From positions 1 to 53,172 of the forward strand of contig JAJRQO010000011.1 in assembly GCA_024280215.1 (NCBI GenBank): 53,172 nt of DNA. Reading direction: 5' to 3'. Under the pieces are notes generated by a model, which ran no database searches, was not told the DNA's origin, and saw only the letters and a program-made list of their open reading frames with translations. The stretch's first letter is position 1. Every line of letters begins with the position of its first letter. Positions 25,840-35,151 of this stretch are shown here, piece by piece. Source of the stretch: Candidatus Zixiibacteriota bacterium (GTDB lineage Bacteria; Zixibacteria; MSB-5A5; GN15; FEB-12). The position numbers were made by a program, and so were the translations under genes.

Positions 25840-27054
25840 ATGGCTACACAGTTTGAATACAAGGCAATAACTCCTGATGGTAAAACTCATCATGGTGAAT
25901 TTGTTGCTGAGACAAGAGATCAAGTCTCTACCTACCTGTCTGATCACGACCTAATTCCAGTTACTATTGAACAAAAAAAAGAGTCTGGTAATATATTCTT
26001 ATCAGAGTTTTTTAATAAAGTTAAAACTGAAGATATTATTATGTTCACTAATAATCTCTCCACTATGTACCGAGCAGGGATTCCAATTTTACGAGCTTTA
26101 TCAATTATTAAAATTGGTAAATCAAACTCTCTTTTTAATATAGCACTTCCTAAAATACATGCTGATGTCCAAGCAGGAAAATCAATTTCTGATGCCATGA
26201 AAGACCATCGGAATATTTTTCCCGAAGTCTATATCAGTTCAATTGCTGCTGGTGAGGAGTCAGGAAAACTTGACGAAATCCTTAATCAACTTGCTAAGAT
26301 GCTTGAAAGAGAGATGGAAATAAATAGAATGATTAAATCTGGGTTACGATATCCTATTATTGTTCTCACAATTCTTGGCTTAGCATTTACCGTTGTGATG
26401 ACTTTTGTCGTACCTAAATTCATCGACTTTTATTCATCGTTTGACGCAGCTTTACCGCTTCCAACTCAAATAATGATTGGAACCTCCAACTTTATTACAT
26501 CTTACTGGTACGTTTTGTTAGGGCTAATTGGTTTAATAATTTATTCTTATAGATATATCGTGAGTAAACCAAAAGGGAAATTAGCAGTCGACAATGCAAT
26601 TCTGAACATCCCTGTCTTTGGAAGTTTGATTATAAAAGGAAATGTTGCCCGATTTGCTCTTATGTTTCAAATTCTGTTTAAATCTGGGTTACCGATTATA
26701 AAATCTTTAGACATTTTAACAACTTCAGTTACAAACAGTATGATTCAAAAAGAGATATATAAGTTAGCAGAGCTTTTTCGAAAAGGTTCTGAACACAAGC
26801 TATTGCAGACCAAATTTATTTTCTTCCCTGATTTAGCTAAACAGATGATTGCAATCGGTTTAGAATCTGGTTCACTTGAAAAAATGCTCCTCGAAGTTGG
26901 TGAGCATTATTCAAAAGAAGTACAGTATACCTCAAGAAACCTCACCGCCATTTTGGAACCGATTCTGACAGTTGTAATTTCTGGATTTGTACTATTAATG
27001 GCTTTAGCTATTTTTATGCCAATGTGGAATTTAATCAAGGTTTTCAATGGTTAG
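25840..27054 (+). CDS. pilC: Inner-membrane platform protein (PilC/GspF)
   Basis: 404 residues with the two-fold repeat of the T2SSF family: a cytoplasmic half (about 40-165, TMYRAGIPILRALSIIK, VYISSIAAGEESGKLDEIL) then membrane segments (about 167-190 and 215-235), a second half (MFQILFKSGLPIIKSLDIL, QMIAIGLESGSLEKML) and a last membrane segment near the C terminus. It couples the ATPase to pilin assembly. It starts one base after the ATPase gene. Confidence 0.92.
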   Translation: MATQFEYKAITPDGKTHHGEFVAETRDQVSTYLSDHDLIPVTIEQKKESGNIFLSEFFNKVKTEDIIMFTNNLSTMYRAGIPILRALSIIKIGKSNSLFNIALPKIHADVQAGKSISDAMKDHRNIFPEVYISSIAAGEESGKLDEILNQLAKMLEREMEINRMIKSGLRYPIIVLTILGLAFTVVMTFVVPKFIDFYSSFDAALPLPTQIMIGTSNFITSYWYVLLGLIGLIIYSYRYIVSKPKGKLAVDNAILNIPVFGSLIIKGNVARFALMFQILFKSGLPIIKSLDILTTSVTNSMIQKEIYKLAELFRKGSEHKLLQTKFIFFPDLAKQMIAIGLESGSLEKMLLEVGEHYSKEVQYTSRNLTAILEPILTVVISGFVLLMALAIFMPMWNLIKVFNG

Positions 27055-27131
27055 CAGGCTCAATAATTCGATAAATTTGCCGATTAATAACGTAAAGAAA
27101 CTTAAACCACCCATTTAATTTGGAGCGTCTC

Positions 27132-27572
27132 ATGAGACTCAAAAACAACCAAAGCGGCTTTACTCTTATAGAGTTAGTCATGATAATCGTAATTTTAGGA
27201 ATTTTAGCTGCTGTAGCAATTCCAAAATATCAAGATTTATCTTCTGAAGCAAAACAAGCAGCAGCTCGTAGTTCACTCGGATCACTTCGTTCTGGTATCA
27301 CTATTTTCTATGCCAACGAAGCAGTCACAAATGGAACCGCCGTTTGGCCTACTATTACACAGTTAAGTACTTCAGGTACGGTAATGGCACAAGCACTTCC
27401 AAAAAACCCTTACCAACTTAGTACAAATGCACCTGACTCTGTTGTTACTGGAGTTACAAAAGGTGTCATTGTTGGTTCTCGTGGTGGATGGGCTTACAAT
27501 GCTACCACTGGTGAACTATGGCCAAACACGTCTAATAATGGCGACCCATCAGTTACTGAAAACGAATGGTAA
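27132..27572 (+). CDS. Type IV pilin/pseudopilin (first)
   Basis: 146 residues from the ATG at 27132, set by GGAG seven bases upstream; an earlier TTG is rejected. A short leader ends in G before FTLIELVMIIVILGILAAVA, the class III prepilin cleavage site with Glu at +5 and the hydrophobic assembly helix. The soluble domain is small (GspG-like size) with GGWAYNATTGELWPN near the end. It probably is the major pilin or pseudopilin of this machine. It comes 77 bases after the platform gene, the largest gap in the operon. Confidence 0.88.
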   Translation: MRLKNNQSGFTLIELVMIIVILGILAAVAIPKYQDLSSEAKQAAARSSLGSLRSGITIFYANEAVTNGTAVWPTITQLSTSGTVMAQALPKNPYQLSTNAPDSVVTGVTKGVIVGSRGGWAYNATTGELWPNTSNNGDPSVTENEW

Positions 27573-27587
27573 TTCGAGATACTCCTT

Positions 27588-28055
27588 ATGGAGAACGTAA
27601 CTAAAAAAATTCATGGCAAGCTCAGTCAGAGTGGTTTTACTCTCATTGAGCTTGTTATTGTTATAATCACTCTTGGCATCTTAGCTGCGGTAGCGATTCC
27701 GAAGTTTACCGACATGACGGAAGCTTCTAAAAAAACTGCAACAAAAAAAGAGATGTATGCTATAAAAAGAGCGATTACTGGCAACCCAGAAGCACTATCA
27801 GGTGGTAGATATATAGACCGTGGATTTGAAGGAGATGTCGGATTTGCTCCGTCATTACTTCAGGACTTAACCACCAAACCTGGCTCGGTTTCAGTTTATA
27901 ATAAACTGACTTCGTTAGGCTGGAACGGACCCTATATAGACAATACTGAGAACTCGTATTTAACTGATTCATGGAGTAACAATTATATCCTTGATGCCAC
28001 CAATAGACGGCTACTATCAATCAACGGAACAGATAGTATTATTGTAAATTATTAA
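27588..28055 (+). CDS. Type IV pilin/pseudopilin (second)
   Basis: 155 residues. An 18-residue basic leader ends in SQSG before FTLIELVIVIITLGILAAVA, so it is another prepilin-peptidase substrate. The globular part (GRYIDRGFEGDVGFAPSL, GWNGPYIDNTENSYLTDSW) is GspG/PulG-like, with the GPY...D..W.N..I pattern of calcium-binding major pseudopilins. Two distinct pilins side by side suggest a major and a minor subunit. There is no obvious ribosome binding site before the ATG, and only 15 bases separate it from the previous stop, so translation may be coupled. Confidence 0.85.
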   Translation: MENVTKKIHGKLSQSGFTLIELVIVIITLGILAAVAIPKFTDMTEASKKTATKKEMYAIKRAITGNPEALSGGRYIDRGFEGDVGFAPSLLQDLTTKPGSVSVYNKLTSLGWNGPYIDNTENSYLTDSWSNNYILDATNRRLLSINGTDSIIVNY

Positions 28056-28069
28056 ATGATGATAAGAAA

Positions 28070-29677
28070 ATGCTAAACAAGTTAAAAAATTTCTTTTTAA
28101 AAAATGACGAGCAATTTTCCAAGGAGAATGAGACAAACGAAGAATACTCTATTACAGGAGTAGCTCCACGTCAAACGCTTCTTTTTGGTAAAGTACTTTC
28201 ATTTTCAATTGATAATCATTCTATCCAAATGGCTGCTTCATTTCATTACGGTCGTTCTTTTAGAATCATTGATGTCTATAAAGAATATTTTATTCAAGAC
28301 GAAGCGAATATTCTCAAAATTGAAGATTTCCATGAAGAACGTATTCAAGAGTTCATATTAAAACATCATAGTTGGTTTACAAAAATATTTATAACTATAA
28401 CTGGTATTTCAACACTCTACCGAACATTTTTACTACCGCAATTAAAGCCTAAAGATTTATCGTCGGCGGTACAATTTGAAGTTAAAAAAGTTATCCCGTT
28501 CCCTATAGAAGAGTCTGTTTATGATTTTAGAATAATACAAAGAATTGAAGACTTAGAAAGCAACCGCGTTAAAGTTTCGTTACATGCTACGACAAAAAGT
28601 AATATTCAAAAACAACTTGCCTCTTTTCAAAAATTAAATATTAGGGTTGATAAAATTCTGCACTCTCAAGATACCATGGGACAACTCCTTGGACTCTTGA
28701 AAGATTTTGAATCCAACAAAAGTTATATTCTCATAAATATCGGAAGAAAAGTTACTGAGATCTCATTTTATCACGGAAAAACATTGGAGTTCTCTCGTTC
28801 AAGTGAACTAAGTACAGACATGCTTGGTACGGATGGCGGAACAACAAAACTTGAATATTTTGCCGAAGCAATAGCAAACGAAATCCAAAACTCTCTCGAC
28901 TTTTATTCTGGTCAATTAAACTCAAGTAACAATAACAACATCATGCTCTACGGTGATTTTGCTTATAGTGATGAATTCATATCATTGTTAAATGAAAAAC
29001 TCGATATAGATTTGGCACGATTCCCAGTTGATAATTTAAAAATCACCTACAGTAAAGACCATGACATTGAATCGTTTCCTGTCTGCCTTCCTGTTTTCGC
29101 AACTTCGGTAAATTACTCGAAGCTACCTGATCTTCTTCCTCTTCCATTAAAGCAGGAAAGAAAAGCACGAAAGATTAATTTATACTTAAAAACTGCCGCC
29201 GCCATATTGTTGGTTACATTATCTTCATCGTGGTTTTATATCAACACTTCAATTAATACAATGCTCTCAAACCAAGCTGCACTATTAAAACAAATTCAAA
29301 TTTTTGAAGATTCTGAGGCATTCCATACTTATAAACTGATAAAACAGGAAATTGCCTACGACAGGCTTTACATTGATTTAGCAAAAGAAGAACCAAGCTA
29401 TATGCATCTAAACCTCAAAGAGCTTTCTCATTTAACTCCATCGAATGTAAAGCTCTTTCACTTAGATTATAATCCAAATGAAGATGTTCAGAATTATTTC
29501 ATTCAGGGAATTGTTCGCTCAAGAGATATTCCCCCTGAAATCACTCTTGCTGAATTTATTGAAAATCTGTCAGCATCACAGTTTTATGAAAATGTGCAGA
29601 TTATCAGACATGTCAAAAAGAAAAATAAATCAACATTTGAGATTGAATTCTTAATCAAGATGAAAGGAATTGTTTAA
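28070..29677 (+). CDS. PilM-PilN fusion protein of the pilus alignment complex
   Basis: 535 residues. The first 360 or so resemble the actin-like cytoplasmic PilM/GspL fold (LFGKVLSFSIDNHSIQM, LRTFLLPQLKPKDL-like YRTFLLPQL, VKKVIPFPIEESVYDF, SYILINIGRKVTEISFYHG). A single membrane helix follows at about 373-391, then a periplasmic PilN-like coiled coil and ferredoxin-like domain (to 535). In most species PilM and PilN are separate and PilN's short N terminus docks into PilM; here both are in one chain, an organisation close to GspL of type II secretion. It is followed directly by the PilO gene. Confidence 0.75.
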   Translation: MLNKLKNFFLKNDEQFSKENETNEEYSITGVAPRQTLLFGKVLSFSIDNHSIQMAASFHYGRSFRIIDVYKEYFIQDEANILKIEDFHEERIQEFILKHHSWFTKIFITITGISTLYRTFLLPQLKPKDLSSAVQFEVKKVIPFPIEESVYDFRIIQRIEDLESNRVKVSLHATTKSNIQKQLASFQKLNIRVDKILHSQDTMGQLLGLLKDFESNKSYILINIGRKVTEISFYHGKTLEFSRSSELSTDMLGTDGGTTKLEYFAEAIANEIQNSLDFYSGQLNSSNNNNIMLYGDFAYSDEFISLLNEKLDIDLARFPVDNLKITYSKDHDIESFPVCLPVFATSVNYSKLPDLLPLPLKQERKARKINLYLKTAAAILLVTLSSSWFYINTSINTMLSNQAALLKQIQIFEDSEAFHTYKLIKQEIAYDRLYIDLAKEEPSYMHLNLKELSHLTPSNVKLFHLDYNPNEDVQNYFIQGIVRSRDIPPEITLAEFIENLSASQFYENVQIIRHVKKKNKSTFEIEFLIKMKGIV

Positions 29678-30241
29678 ATGAACAAGCAATCCTACATCTA
29701 TATTTCATCAATCAGCTTAGCTTTATGTCTTTGGTTTTTTCTCATTTTCACCCCATATACAAAAGAGAAAAAGACATTGAAAGATGGTATTGAAAATTCA
29801 ACAGTACAACTAAATGATTTTGCGAAAACAATTGATTTACTCCCTAAATTTGTAGCTGAACGAGAGTTGTTAAAAAAGAGAAAAGATTTTATAAATTCAA
29901 ATCTGTATACAAAAGAAGAAGTCATCAATTTGTTTAGTCGACTTAAAATGAATGCTTCAAAACATAATTTAGAAGTAACTGAGATTACTCCACCCATTGC
30001 TGAACTGCTTCACTTAAACAGTTTTATCCCTGACTCAACAAAACCTCAGTTTCTCAATATTGGAGTACAGGTTTCAGGCTCATATATTGAATTTGCTAAA
30101 TTTATCAAAAAGATTGAACAAGAACCATACTTCCGAGGTTTAAATAGCTGTCGTATTTCTGGGAGTAAAGACTATAACCAAGAGCTTGATTTATACATAG
30201 GCTTTAAAGCATTGCTTGGGCGGATTGGAAATAAATCATGA
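29678..30241 (+). CDS. pilO: PilO-like alignment-complex protein
   Basis: 187 residues: short N terminus, one membrane helix (about 6-25), a coiled coil (about 28-75) and a periplasmic domain with LFSRLKMNASKHNLEVTEI and VQVSGSYIEFAKFIKKIE, typical of PilO. It links the inner-membrane platform to PilP and the secretin. Its ATG follows the previous stop without a gap and its stop overlaps the next start (ATGA), so translation is coupled. Confidence 0.8.
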   Translation: MNKQSYIYISSISLALCLWFFLIFTPYTKEKKTLKDGIENSTVQLNDFAKTIDLLPKFVAERELLKKRKDFINSNLYTKEEVINLFSRLKMNASKHNLEVTEITPPIAELLHLNSFIPDSTKPQFLNIGVQVSGSYIEFAKFIKKIEQEPYFRGLNSCRISGSKDYNQELDLYIGFKALLGRIGNKS

Positions 30242-30693
30242 GTGAAAAACGTCGCACACAACTCATTTCTCTATTCTTAGTTGTAGCAGTTATCTGGGCA
30301 GGCTTCAATTATAAATCTGAAAAATTCATTCAAAACATTGAAACACCACAAACTGTGCAACCTCTAAAAGCTGACATTTATAGAAGTCAATCAGAGCATA
30401 GCTTCTTAGACATTAAAAAGTATGAGGCTGCATCATGGGGGAAATCTCCATTTCAAATGGCAACACTTTCTACCATGAATAAAAGCACTCAAACTGTTTC
30501 ACAACCTAAAACGCTTTCATGGATTCTCTCTGGAATTTTATTTAACAAAAATTCACCAACAGCTATTATTAATAAAAGACCTGTAAAAATCGGACAAAAA
30601 ATTGATAAAGCTATTGTGACAGAAATTGATAAAGACAAAGTGATTATTCAACATAATAATAATGAAATTACACTCACTGTTTCAAAAGGATAA
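30238..30693 (+). CDS. pilP: PilP/GspC-like periplasmic linker protein
   Basis: 151 residues with an N-terminal membrane anchor (about 8-24) and a disordered linker (about 30-90), then a small beta domain: WILSGILFNKNSPTAIINK, RPVKIGQKI, VTEIDKDKVIIQHNNNEITL. This is the HR/PilP fold (LSGIxxxxxxPxAIIN...VxxGxxI...VxxIxxxxVxL) that binds the secretin N-domain. Unlike typical PilP it has a membrane helix rather than a lipobox, making it GspC-like. It overlaps PilO by four bases. Confidence 0.75.
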   Translation: MSEKRRTQLISLFLVVAVIWAGFNYKSEKFIQNIETPQTVQPLKADIYRSQSEHSFLDIKKYEAASWGKSPFQMATLSTMNKSTQTVSQPKTLSWILSGILFNKNSPTAIINKRPVKIGQKIDKAIVTEIDKDKVIIQHNNNEITLTVSKG

Positions 30694-30697
30694 GATT

Positions 30698-32029
30698 ATG
30701 AAATTCAAAATAGTATTTTTAATTCTCTCTCTCCTCTTTACTGGAATTGTTGTTCGTGCTGAGAACACCGTTCTAAAGCAAGGTGATAAAATTTCGTTGG
30801 AGCTTGAAGATGTATCACTTCCTATGGTTTTACAAATGATAGCCAAAGAATACAATTTAAATATCGTTCTTTCAGATGCTATCAAAGGAGATATTAGCCT
30901 ACGACTTAATCAAGTTGACGTACAAACGGCCCTTGAAGCAATCCTCTACCCAAATAATTTTAATTATTATATCAAAAATAATGTTATAATTGTAAAAACC
31001 AATGAGGTTAGTGCCTTTGATGAACTTGCTTCATCTGTTGTAACTCTCAACTATATTGACCCTATTTCTGTAAAGTCAGCTTTAGAACTCATGAAGTCTG
31101 AAAAAGGTAAAGTAATTATTTTGGACAAGCGAGGTAGCCTACAAACATCGTCTGGACGTGTTAGCTCTTTTTCGGGAAGTTCACAAGGCAATGGTACGTT
31201 TTCTCCAAACAAAGTATTTATTACTGACTACCCGATTGTCATTAAAAACATGAAAAAAGCAATTAAAGAAATGGATGTTCCTGAACGAATGATTTCAATT
31301 GCTGTTAAAATTATCGAAACTACTATTGATAACACTCTCAAAGTCGGACTCAATTGGCCAACTCAATTAAATATTTCTGTTGCTAACGCAACCACAACAA
31401 GTAATACTTCTACTACCAACACAAGCGCAACTACCAATGCCGGGGGAGTTCTTACAAAAAACTTAAATAGTGGTGGATGGGTGTGGGGTACTTTGTCGGT
31501 ATCTGAATTAGGGACTGTGTTACAATTACTTGAGGAAAAAGGTAACAGTAAACTTATCTCTGATCCACATGTCACAACTTTAGAAAATTATGAAGCTGAG
31601 ATTAAGATTACTACAGTTATTCCTATTCCTACAATCAGCAGATTCACAGAAGCTGCAGCGACACAGGATATTGTAACTTTTATAGATGAAGAAGTTGGCA
31701 TCACTCTTACGGTCACACCTCGTATAAATGAAAATGGACAAATCACGTTAACTGTTGAATCAAAAATTGAAGATATCGTTGGTTATACTGGACCAGCTGA
31801 TTCACAGAAACCAATAACTATTTTACGTTCTGTAGATTCAAAAATTACTGTAGCCAATGGTGAAACTGCTGCCCTCGGTGGACTACTTAAAGAAAATGAA
31901 ATTGAACTCGTTCAAAAAGTTCCTGTATTGGGTTCTATTCCAATATTAGGAAAACTCTTTCAGTCAAGACATAATGAAAAGACAACAACGGATTTAATAA
32001 TATTAATCACGCCAACTATTTTACCATAG
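30698..32029 (+). CDS. pilQ: Outer-membrane secretin (PilQ/GspD type), short form
   Basis: 443 residues from the ATG at 30698, set by AAGGA and a clear signal peptide (about 1-22, ending VVRA). An STN/N0 domain (about 35-105: ISLELEDVSLPMVLQMIAKE, GDISLRLNQVDVQTALEAIL) and one N1-like domain (about 110-200) lead to the secretin barrel, with VPVLGSIPILGKLF and the terminal TTTDLIILITPTIL. It forms the ring through which the pilus or pseudopilus substrate passes. It lacks AMIN domains and extra N domains, so it is near the minimum size. It is last in the operon and its stop abuts the convergent stop of the next gene. Confidence 0.9.
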   Translation: MKFKIVFLILSLLFTGIVVRAENTVLKQGDKISLELEDVSLPMVLQMIAKEYNLNIVLSDAIKGDISLRLNQVDVQTALEAILYPNNFNYYIKNNVIIVKTNEVSAFDELASSVVTLNYIDPISVKSALELMKSEKGKVIILDKRGSLQTSSGRVSSFSGSSQGNGTFSPNKVFITDYPIVIKNMKKAIKEMDVPERMISIAVKIIETTIDNTLKVGLNWPTQLNISVANATTTSNTSTTNTSATTNAGGVLTKNLNSGGWVWGTLSVSELGTVLQLLEEKGNSKLISDPHVTTLENYEAEIKITTVIPIPTISRFTEAAATQDIVTFIDEEVGITLTVTPRINENGQITLTVESKIEDIVGYTGPADSQKPITILRSVDSKITVANGETAALGGLLKENEIELVQKVPVLGSIPILGKLFQSRHNEKTTTDLIILITPTILP

Positions 32030-32473
32030 TTATTTATCAAGCATCATTTTTTTTGATTTACTAAAACAAAGCTGTATGGTCATCGCAAGTATTCCGAAAT
32101 CCCATAGTAGCGAGTCCAGTGCCGAGCTATTGGTTGCTGCCGCAGCTTTAAAACAACCACAGTCTATGGATATACCTCTATACACCGCTGTTGCTAAGGC
32201 AATCATAAACATGAACATCATAAGATTCACAAGAGTCACAGCACCTTTATATTGAAACCCTACTATCAAAGCAACCCCACATACTAATTCAACCCACGGA
32301 AGAAATACAGCAAGTAGATTAATCATATTGCCAGGAAGTAAATGATAAAACCAAATACCTTTAGCAAAGGTAGCAGGTTCAATAATTTTATAAAAAGAAG
32401 CATAGATAAAAATAGCCCCGACGACAAATCTAAATAGAACTGTCAGCATGTCGTTATCAATTATTCTCCGCAT
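32030..32473 (-). CDS. MauE/DoxX-family membrane protein
   Basis: 147 residues with four membrane helices, starting LTVLFRFVVGAIFIYASFYK and PATFAKGIWFYHLLP, and with a DCGCF motif (C-x-C) after the third helix as in MauE-type DoxX relatives. MauE helps make disulphide-rich methylamine dehydrogenase; other members act in quinone-linked redox or sulphur metabolism. It overlaps the upstream rhodanese gene by 13 bases on the same strand, so the two probably act together. It ends exactly at the convergent secretin stop. Confidence 0.75.
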   Translation of the reverse strand: MRRIIDNDMLTVLFRFVVGAIFIYASFYKIIEPATFAKGIWFYHLLPGNMINLLAVFLPWVELVCGVALIVGFQYKGAVTLVNLMMFMFMIALATAVYRGISIDCGCFKAAAATNSSALDSLLWDFGILAMTIQLCFSKSKKMMLDK

Positions 32474-32979
32474 TGCTCTCCCCTTTCAAGTGTCAACTCA
32501 AAATTTTCCCATTCTCTGGCACCACCAAAAAAGATAGAGAGATTAGTGTATCCAAAGTCCTGAAGATTACGAGCTAAATGAAGCGACAAATCACACTCTT
32601 CACCAGAACAAAATATTATAAGCGGGGTATCTTTTGAAGCATGTTCTAAAACTGAATCAACATAGTTTTCTATATTTTCTTCAGGAAGATATTCAAAAGG
32701 CATATTCAGAGAACCTGGAATTGTACCGCAAATAAATTCTTCATAATCCCGCGCGTCGACAAATACAGCACTTTTGAGAGAGAACTCTAATTCGGCAACA
32801 TCAATCGCTATAAATGGAGGGTCTCCTTCGCTCGCAGTTGGTGGGATAATCGGCCCATCACCGCTTGATAAATCTCGATATTCCCCTATAAATGGAATCT
32901 TATTGGGAGAGACAAAATTTGTCACAACCCCCAAGACAAGTGATATAACTAACAAAATGAGAACTTGCTTACCTAACAT
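32461..32979 (-). CDS. Membrane-anchored rhodanese-like protein
   Basis: 172 residues: N-terminal membrane helix (about 4-22), then a single rhodanese domain (about 55-165) with VFVDARDYEEF, GTIPGSLNMPF and the active-site loop FCSGEEC (Cys124). The anchor places the domain on the periplasmic side. Rhodaneses carry sulphane sulphur on this cysteine. Paired and overlapping with a DoxX-like gene, which suggests a periplasmic sulphur or thiol-redox module. Confidence 0.85.
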   Translation of the reverse strand: MLGKQVLILLVISLVLGVVTNFVSPNKIPFIGEYRDLSSGDGPIIPPTASEGDPPFIAIDVAELEFSLKSAVFVDARDYEEFICGTIPGSLNMPFEYLPEENIENYVDSVLEHASKDTPLIIFCSGEECDLSLHLARNLQDFGYTNLSIFFGGAREWENFELTLERGEQCGE

Positions 32980-33056
32980 ACGCAGACCTTTATAAATTCT
33001 TATTTACTTAATAATTGTTATACTCTACAAAAGTGGTTTTGGTTGAAAAAATTTGT

Positions 33057-33779
33057 TTAATGGCCGTGATTTATAAAACTCATGAGAACAATACCTAAAA
33101 TCAGTAGCAGTAATTTTGACCAACGATGAGATTTGGTATGGAACACTTCTGGCAAAAGTTCTCCAACCGCAACGTATAAAAACGTTCCAGCTGTCAGCCC
33201 TAATAATGGTGAAAGCAGATGTTGGTCTACTGTTGTTATTACATAAGAGAAGAACAATGCACCAAGTGGGGTCATAGCAGAGAACAACAGAATCAACAAT
33301 ACTCTCTTTTTTAAGTCAATTTTTGCCAATAAAAAGAGCGAAGCCAATGAAAATGCCGCTGTTGATTTATGTGCTATAATTGAATAAAATATGAGCGACC
33401 CAATACTCTCAAAATTTGAGCCTACCGCCAAACCAAGCCCAGCGATCAAAGAATGAACTGAAAGCCCAACAAGAGCAGTTATTGAGATGACATAATGATT
33501 ATGATCATATCCACCATCTCCCTGCACAACTAAAAACTTCTCAATAAAGAAAATCAACATAAATCCAATTAATACAAACAAGGGAGCATGACCATCATGA
33601 CTGTGGGCAAGAGCCTCAGGTAGAAGATGTAGAAACACTGTCCCGATAAATATCCCTGCTCCAAAAGAGACGAACAGATGGAGTAAATCATCAGACCATT
33701 TCCGAATAAATGGCAATATCCCACCTAATACACCTGCGGCAAAAATCAAGATACAATATGTCAGAAAACTTTCATTCAT
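33057..33779 (-). CDS. ZIP-family divalent metal transporter
   Basis: 240 residues and about eight membrane helices. A His-rich loop (LAHSHDGHAP) precedes helix 3. The metal-binding helices show HSLIAGLGLAVG and HKSTAAFSLA, the conserved ZIP pair, and a C-terminal VGELLPEVFH. ZIP proteins bring Zn2+, Fe2+ or similar ions into the cytoplasm. The gene is divergent from the aminotransferase gene across 96 bases. Confidence 0.88.
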   Translation of the reverse strand: MNESFLTYCILIFAAGVLGGILPFIRKWSDDLLHLFVSFGAGIFIGTVFLHLLPEALAHSHDGHAPLFVLIGFMLIFFIEKFLVVQGDGGYDHNHYVISITALVGLSVHSLIAGLGLAVGSNFESIGSLIFYSIIAHKSTAAFSLASLFLLAKIDLKKRVLLILLFSAMTPLGALFFSYVITTVDQHLLSPLLGLTAGTFLYVAVGELLPEVFHTKSHRWSKLLLLILGIVLMSFINHGH

Positions 33780-33875
33780 GTCGATTGAATGAAGAAATAA
33801 TTTCCCTCTCTGTCAAGACTAAAATCTTTATTTTAATTTAATTGACTTACCATTTTAGCCGATACTAATTCTACT

Positions 33876-35057
33876 ATGAGATTTTCAGAACATATAGACA
33901 ATATAAAGCCGTCTGAGACATTTAAGTTTTTTGCCCTTATAAAAGAGAAGCAAAAAAATGGTATAGAAGTCACACCTCTTGTTGCGGGTGAGCTTGATGA
34001 GGAAACACCAGTACATATTGCCGATGCTGCCATAAAAGCAATCCAATCTGGCAAGACAAAGTATACGATAAATAGTGGCATTCTCGAACTGAGAGAATCA
34101 ATTTGTAAAAAACTTAAAGCCGAGAATGACCTATCATTCAAACCTGAAAATGTACTGATTTCAAATGGTGGTAAACATGCTCTCTTCAATTGCCTCTACT
34201 CGTTATGTGGTCACAATGATGAGGTGCTTATTTTTGCTCCATACTATTCCAGTTATCCAGATATGATTAAACTAACAGGAGCAACTCCAATAATTGTCAA
34301 TACAATTAAAACAGATTATATCCCAACCGCTGAATCTATTAAGTCAGCAATCACAAACAAGACTAAAGCAATAATTATAAATTCTCCATGTAACCCAACA
34401 GGCATCGTCTACGATAAATCAACGCTTGAAATGATTGCAGACATTGTCCATGAAAATTCTCTTTGGTTATTATCAGATGAAATATATGAAAAAATTCTTT
34501 TTGATGATGCACAACATTTTTCTCCGGTATCAATTTCCCCAGAGCTATATAACAAAACTATTATATTAAACTCTGTTTCTAAAACATACGCAATGACAGG
34601 ATGGCGAATCGGCTATGCTGTTGGACCCGCTGAACTGATTGCAAAAGCTGCCCTCGTACAATCGCAAACGACGTCAAACGCATCGTCAATTTCACAGTAT
34701 GCATCCCTCGCAGCAATCAATTCAGATGATTCATTTATCGATTCGGTTATACCGAAACTTCTTACCAAAAGAGACCGAGCAATGAAAATATTGTCACGAA
34801 TGGACAATATTGAATACATCAAGCCAGCAGGTGCTTTTTATCTCTTTCTAAAAGTCTCATCATATTATAAGAAAGATAAAATCACGAACTCTACTGCACT
34901 TGCAATGTATCTTCTAAACAATCATAATGTTGGTATCGTCCCAGGTTCTGCTTTTGGGGCAGATGACTATATTCGTATATCTTTTGCTGCATCGCTTGAA
35001 AATGTTGAAAAAGGTTGTCAACAAATTGTTGATGGACTCAATCAACTCAGTTCATAA
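33876..35057 (+). CDS. PLP-dependent aminotransferase (aspartate/aromatic class I)
   Basis: 393 residues, fold type I. The N terminus reads LVAGELDEETPVHIADAAIK and KTKYTINSGILELRESI; NSPCNPTGIVYD (169-180) binds the substrate; the PLP lysine is K236 in SVSKTYAMTGWRIGY, with R244 nearby. It is closest to the AspC/AspB group (aspartate:2-oxoglutarate transaminase), but some relatives act on other amino acids or prephenate. It has a weak ribosome binding site and no obvious operon partner. Confidence 0.85.
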   Translation: MRFSEHIDNIKPSETFKFFALIKEKQKNGIEVTPLVAGELDEETPVHIADAAIKAIQSGKTKYTINSGILELRESICKKLKAENDLSFKPENVLISNGGKHALFNCLYSLCGHNDEVLIFAPYYSSYPDMIKLTGATPIIVNTIKTDYIPTAESIKSAITNKTKAIIINSPCNPTGIVYDKSTLEMIADIVHENSLWLLSDEIYEKILFDDAQHFSPVSISPELYNKTIILNSVSKTYAMTGWRIGYAVGPAELIAKAALVQSQTTSNASSISQYASLAAINSDDSFIDSVIPKLLTKRDRAMKILSRMDNIEYIKPAGAFYLFLKVSSYYKKDKITNSTALAMYLLNNHNVGIVPGSAFGADDYIRISFAASLENVEKGCQQIVDGLNQLSS

Positions 35058-35151
35058 TTATAATATTTTCCCTTGAAAAATCATTTTATTTACGTACTTT
35101 CTGCAAGTGGTTTTATTAATATTGAATAAATAAAATTTGTTTTTCAAGACC

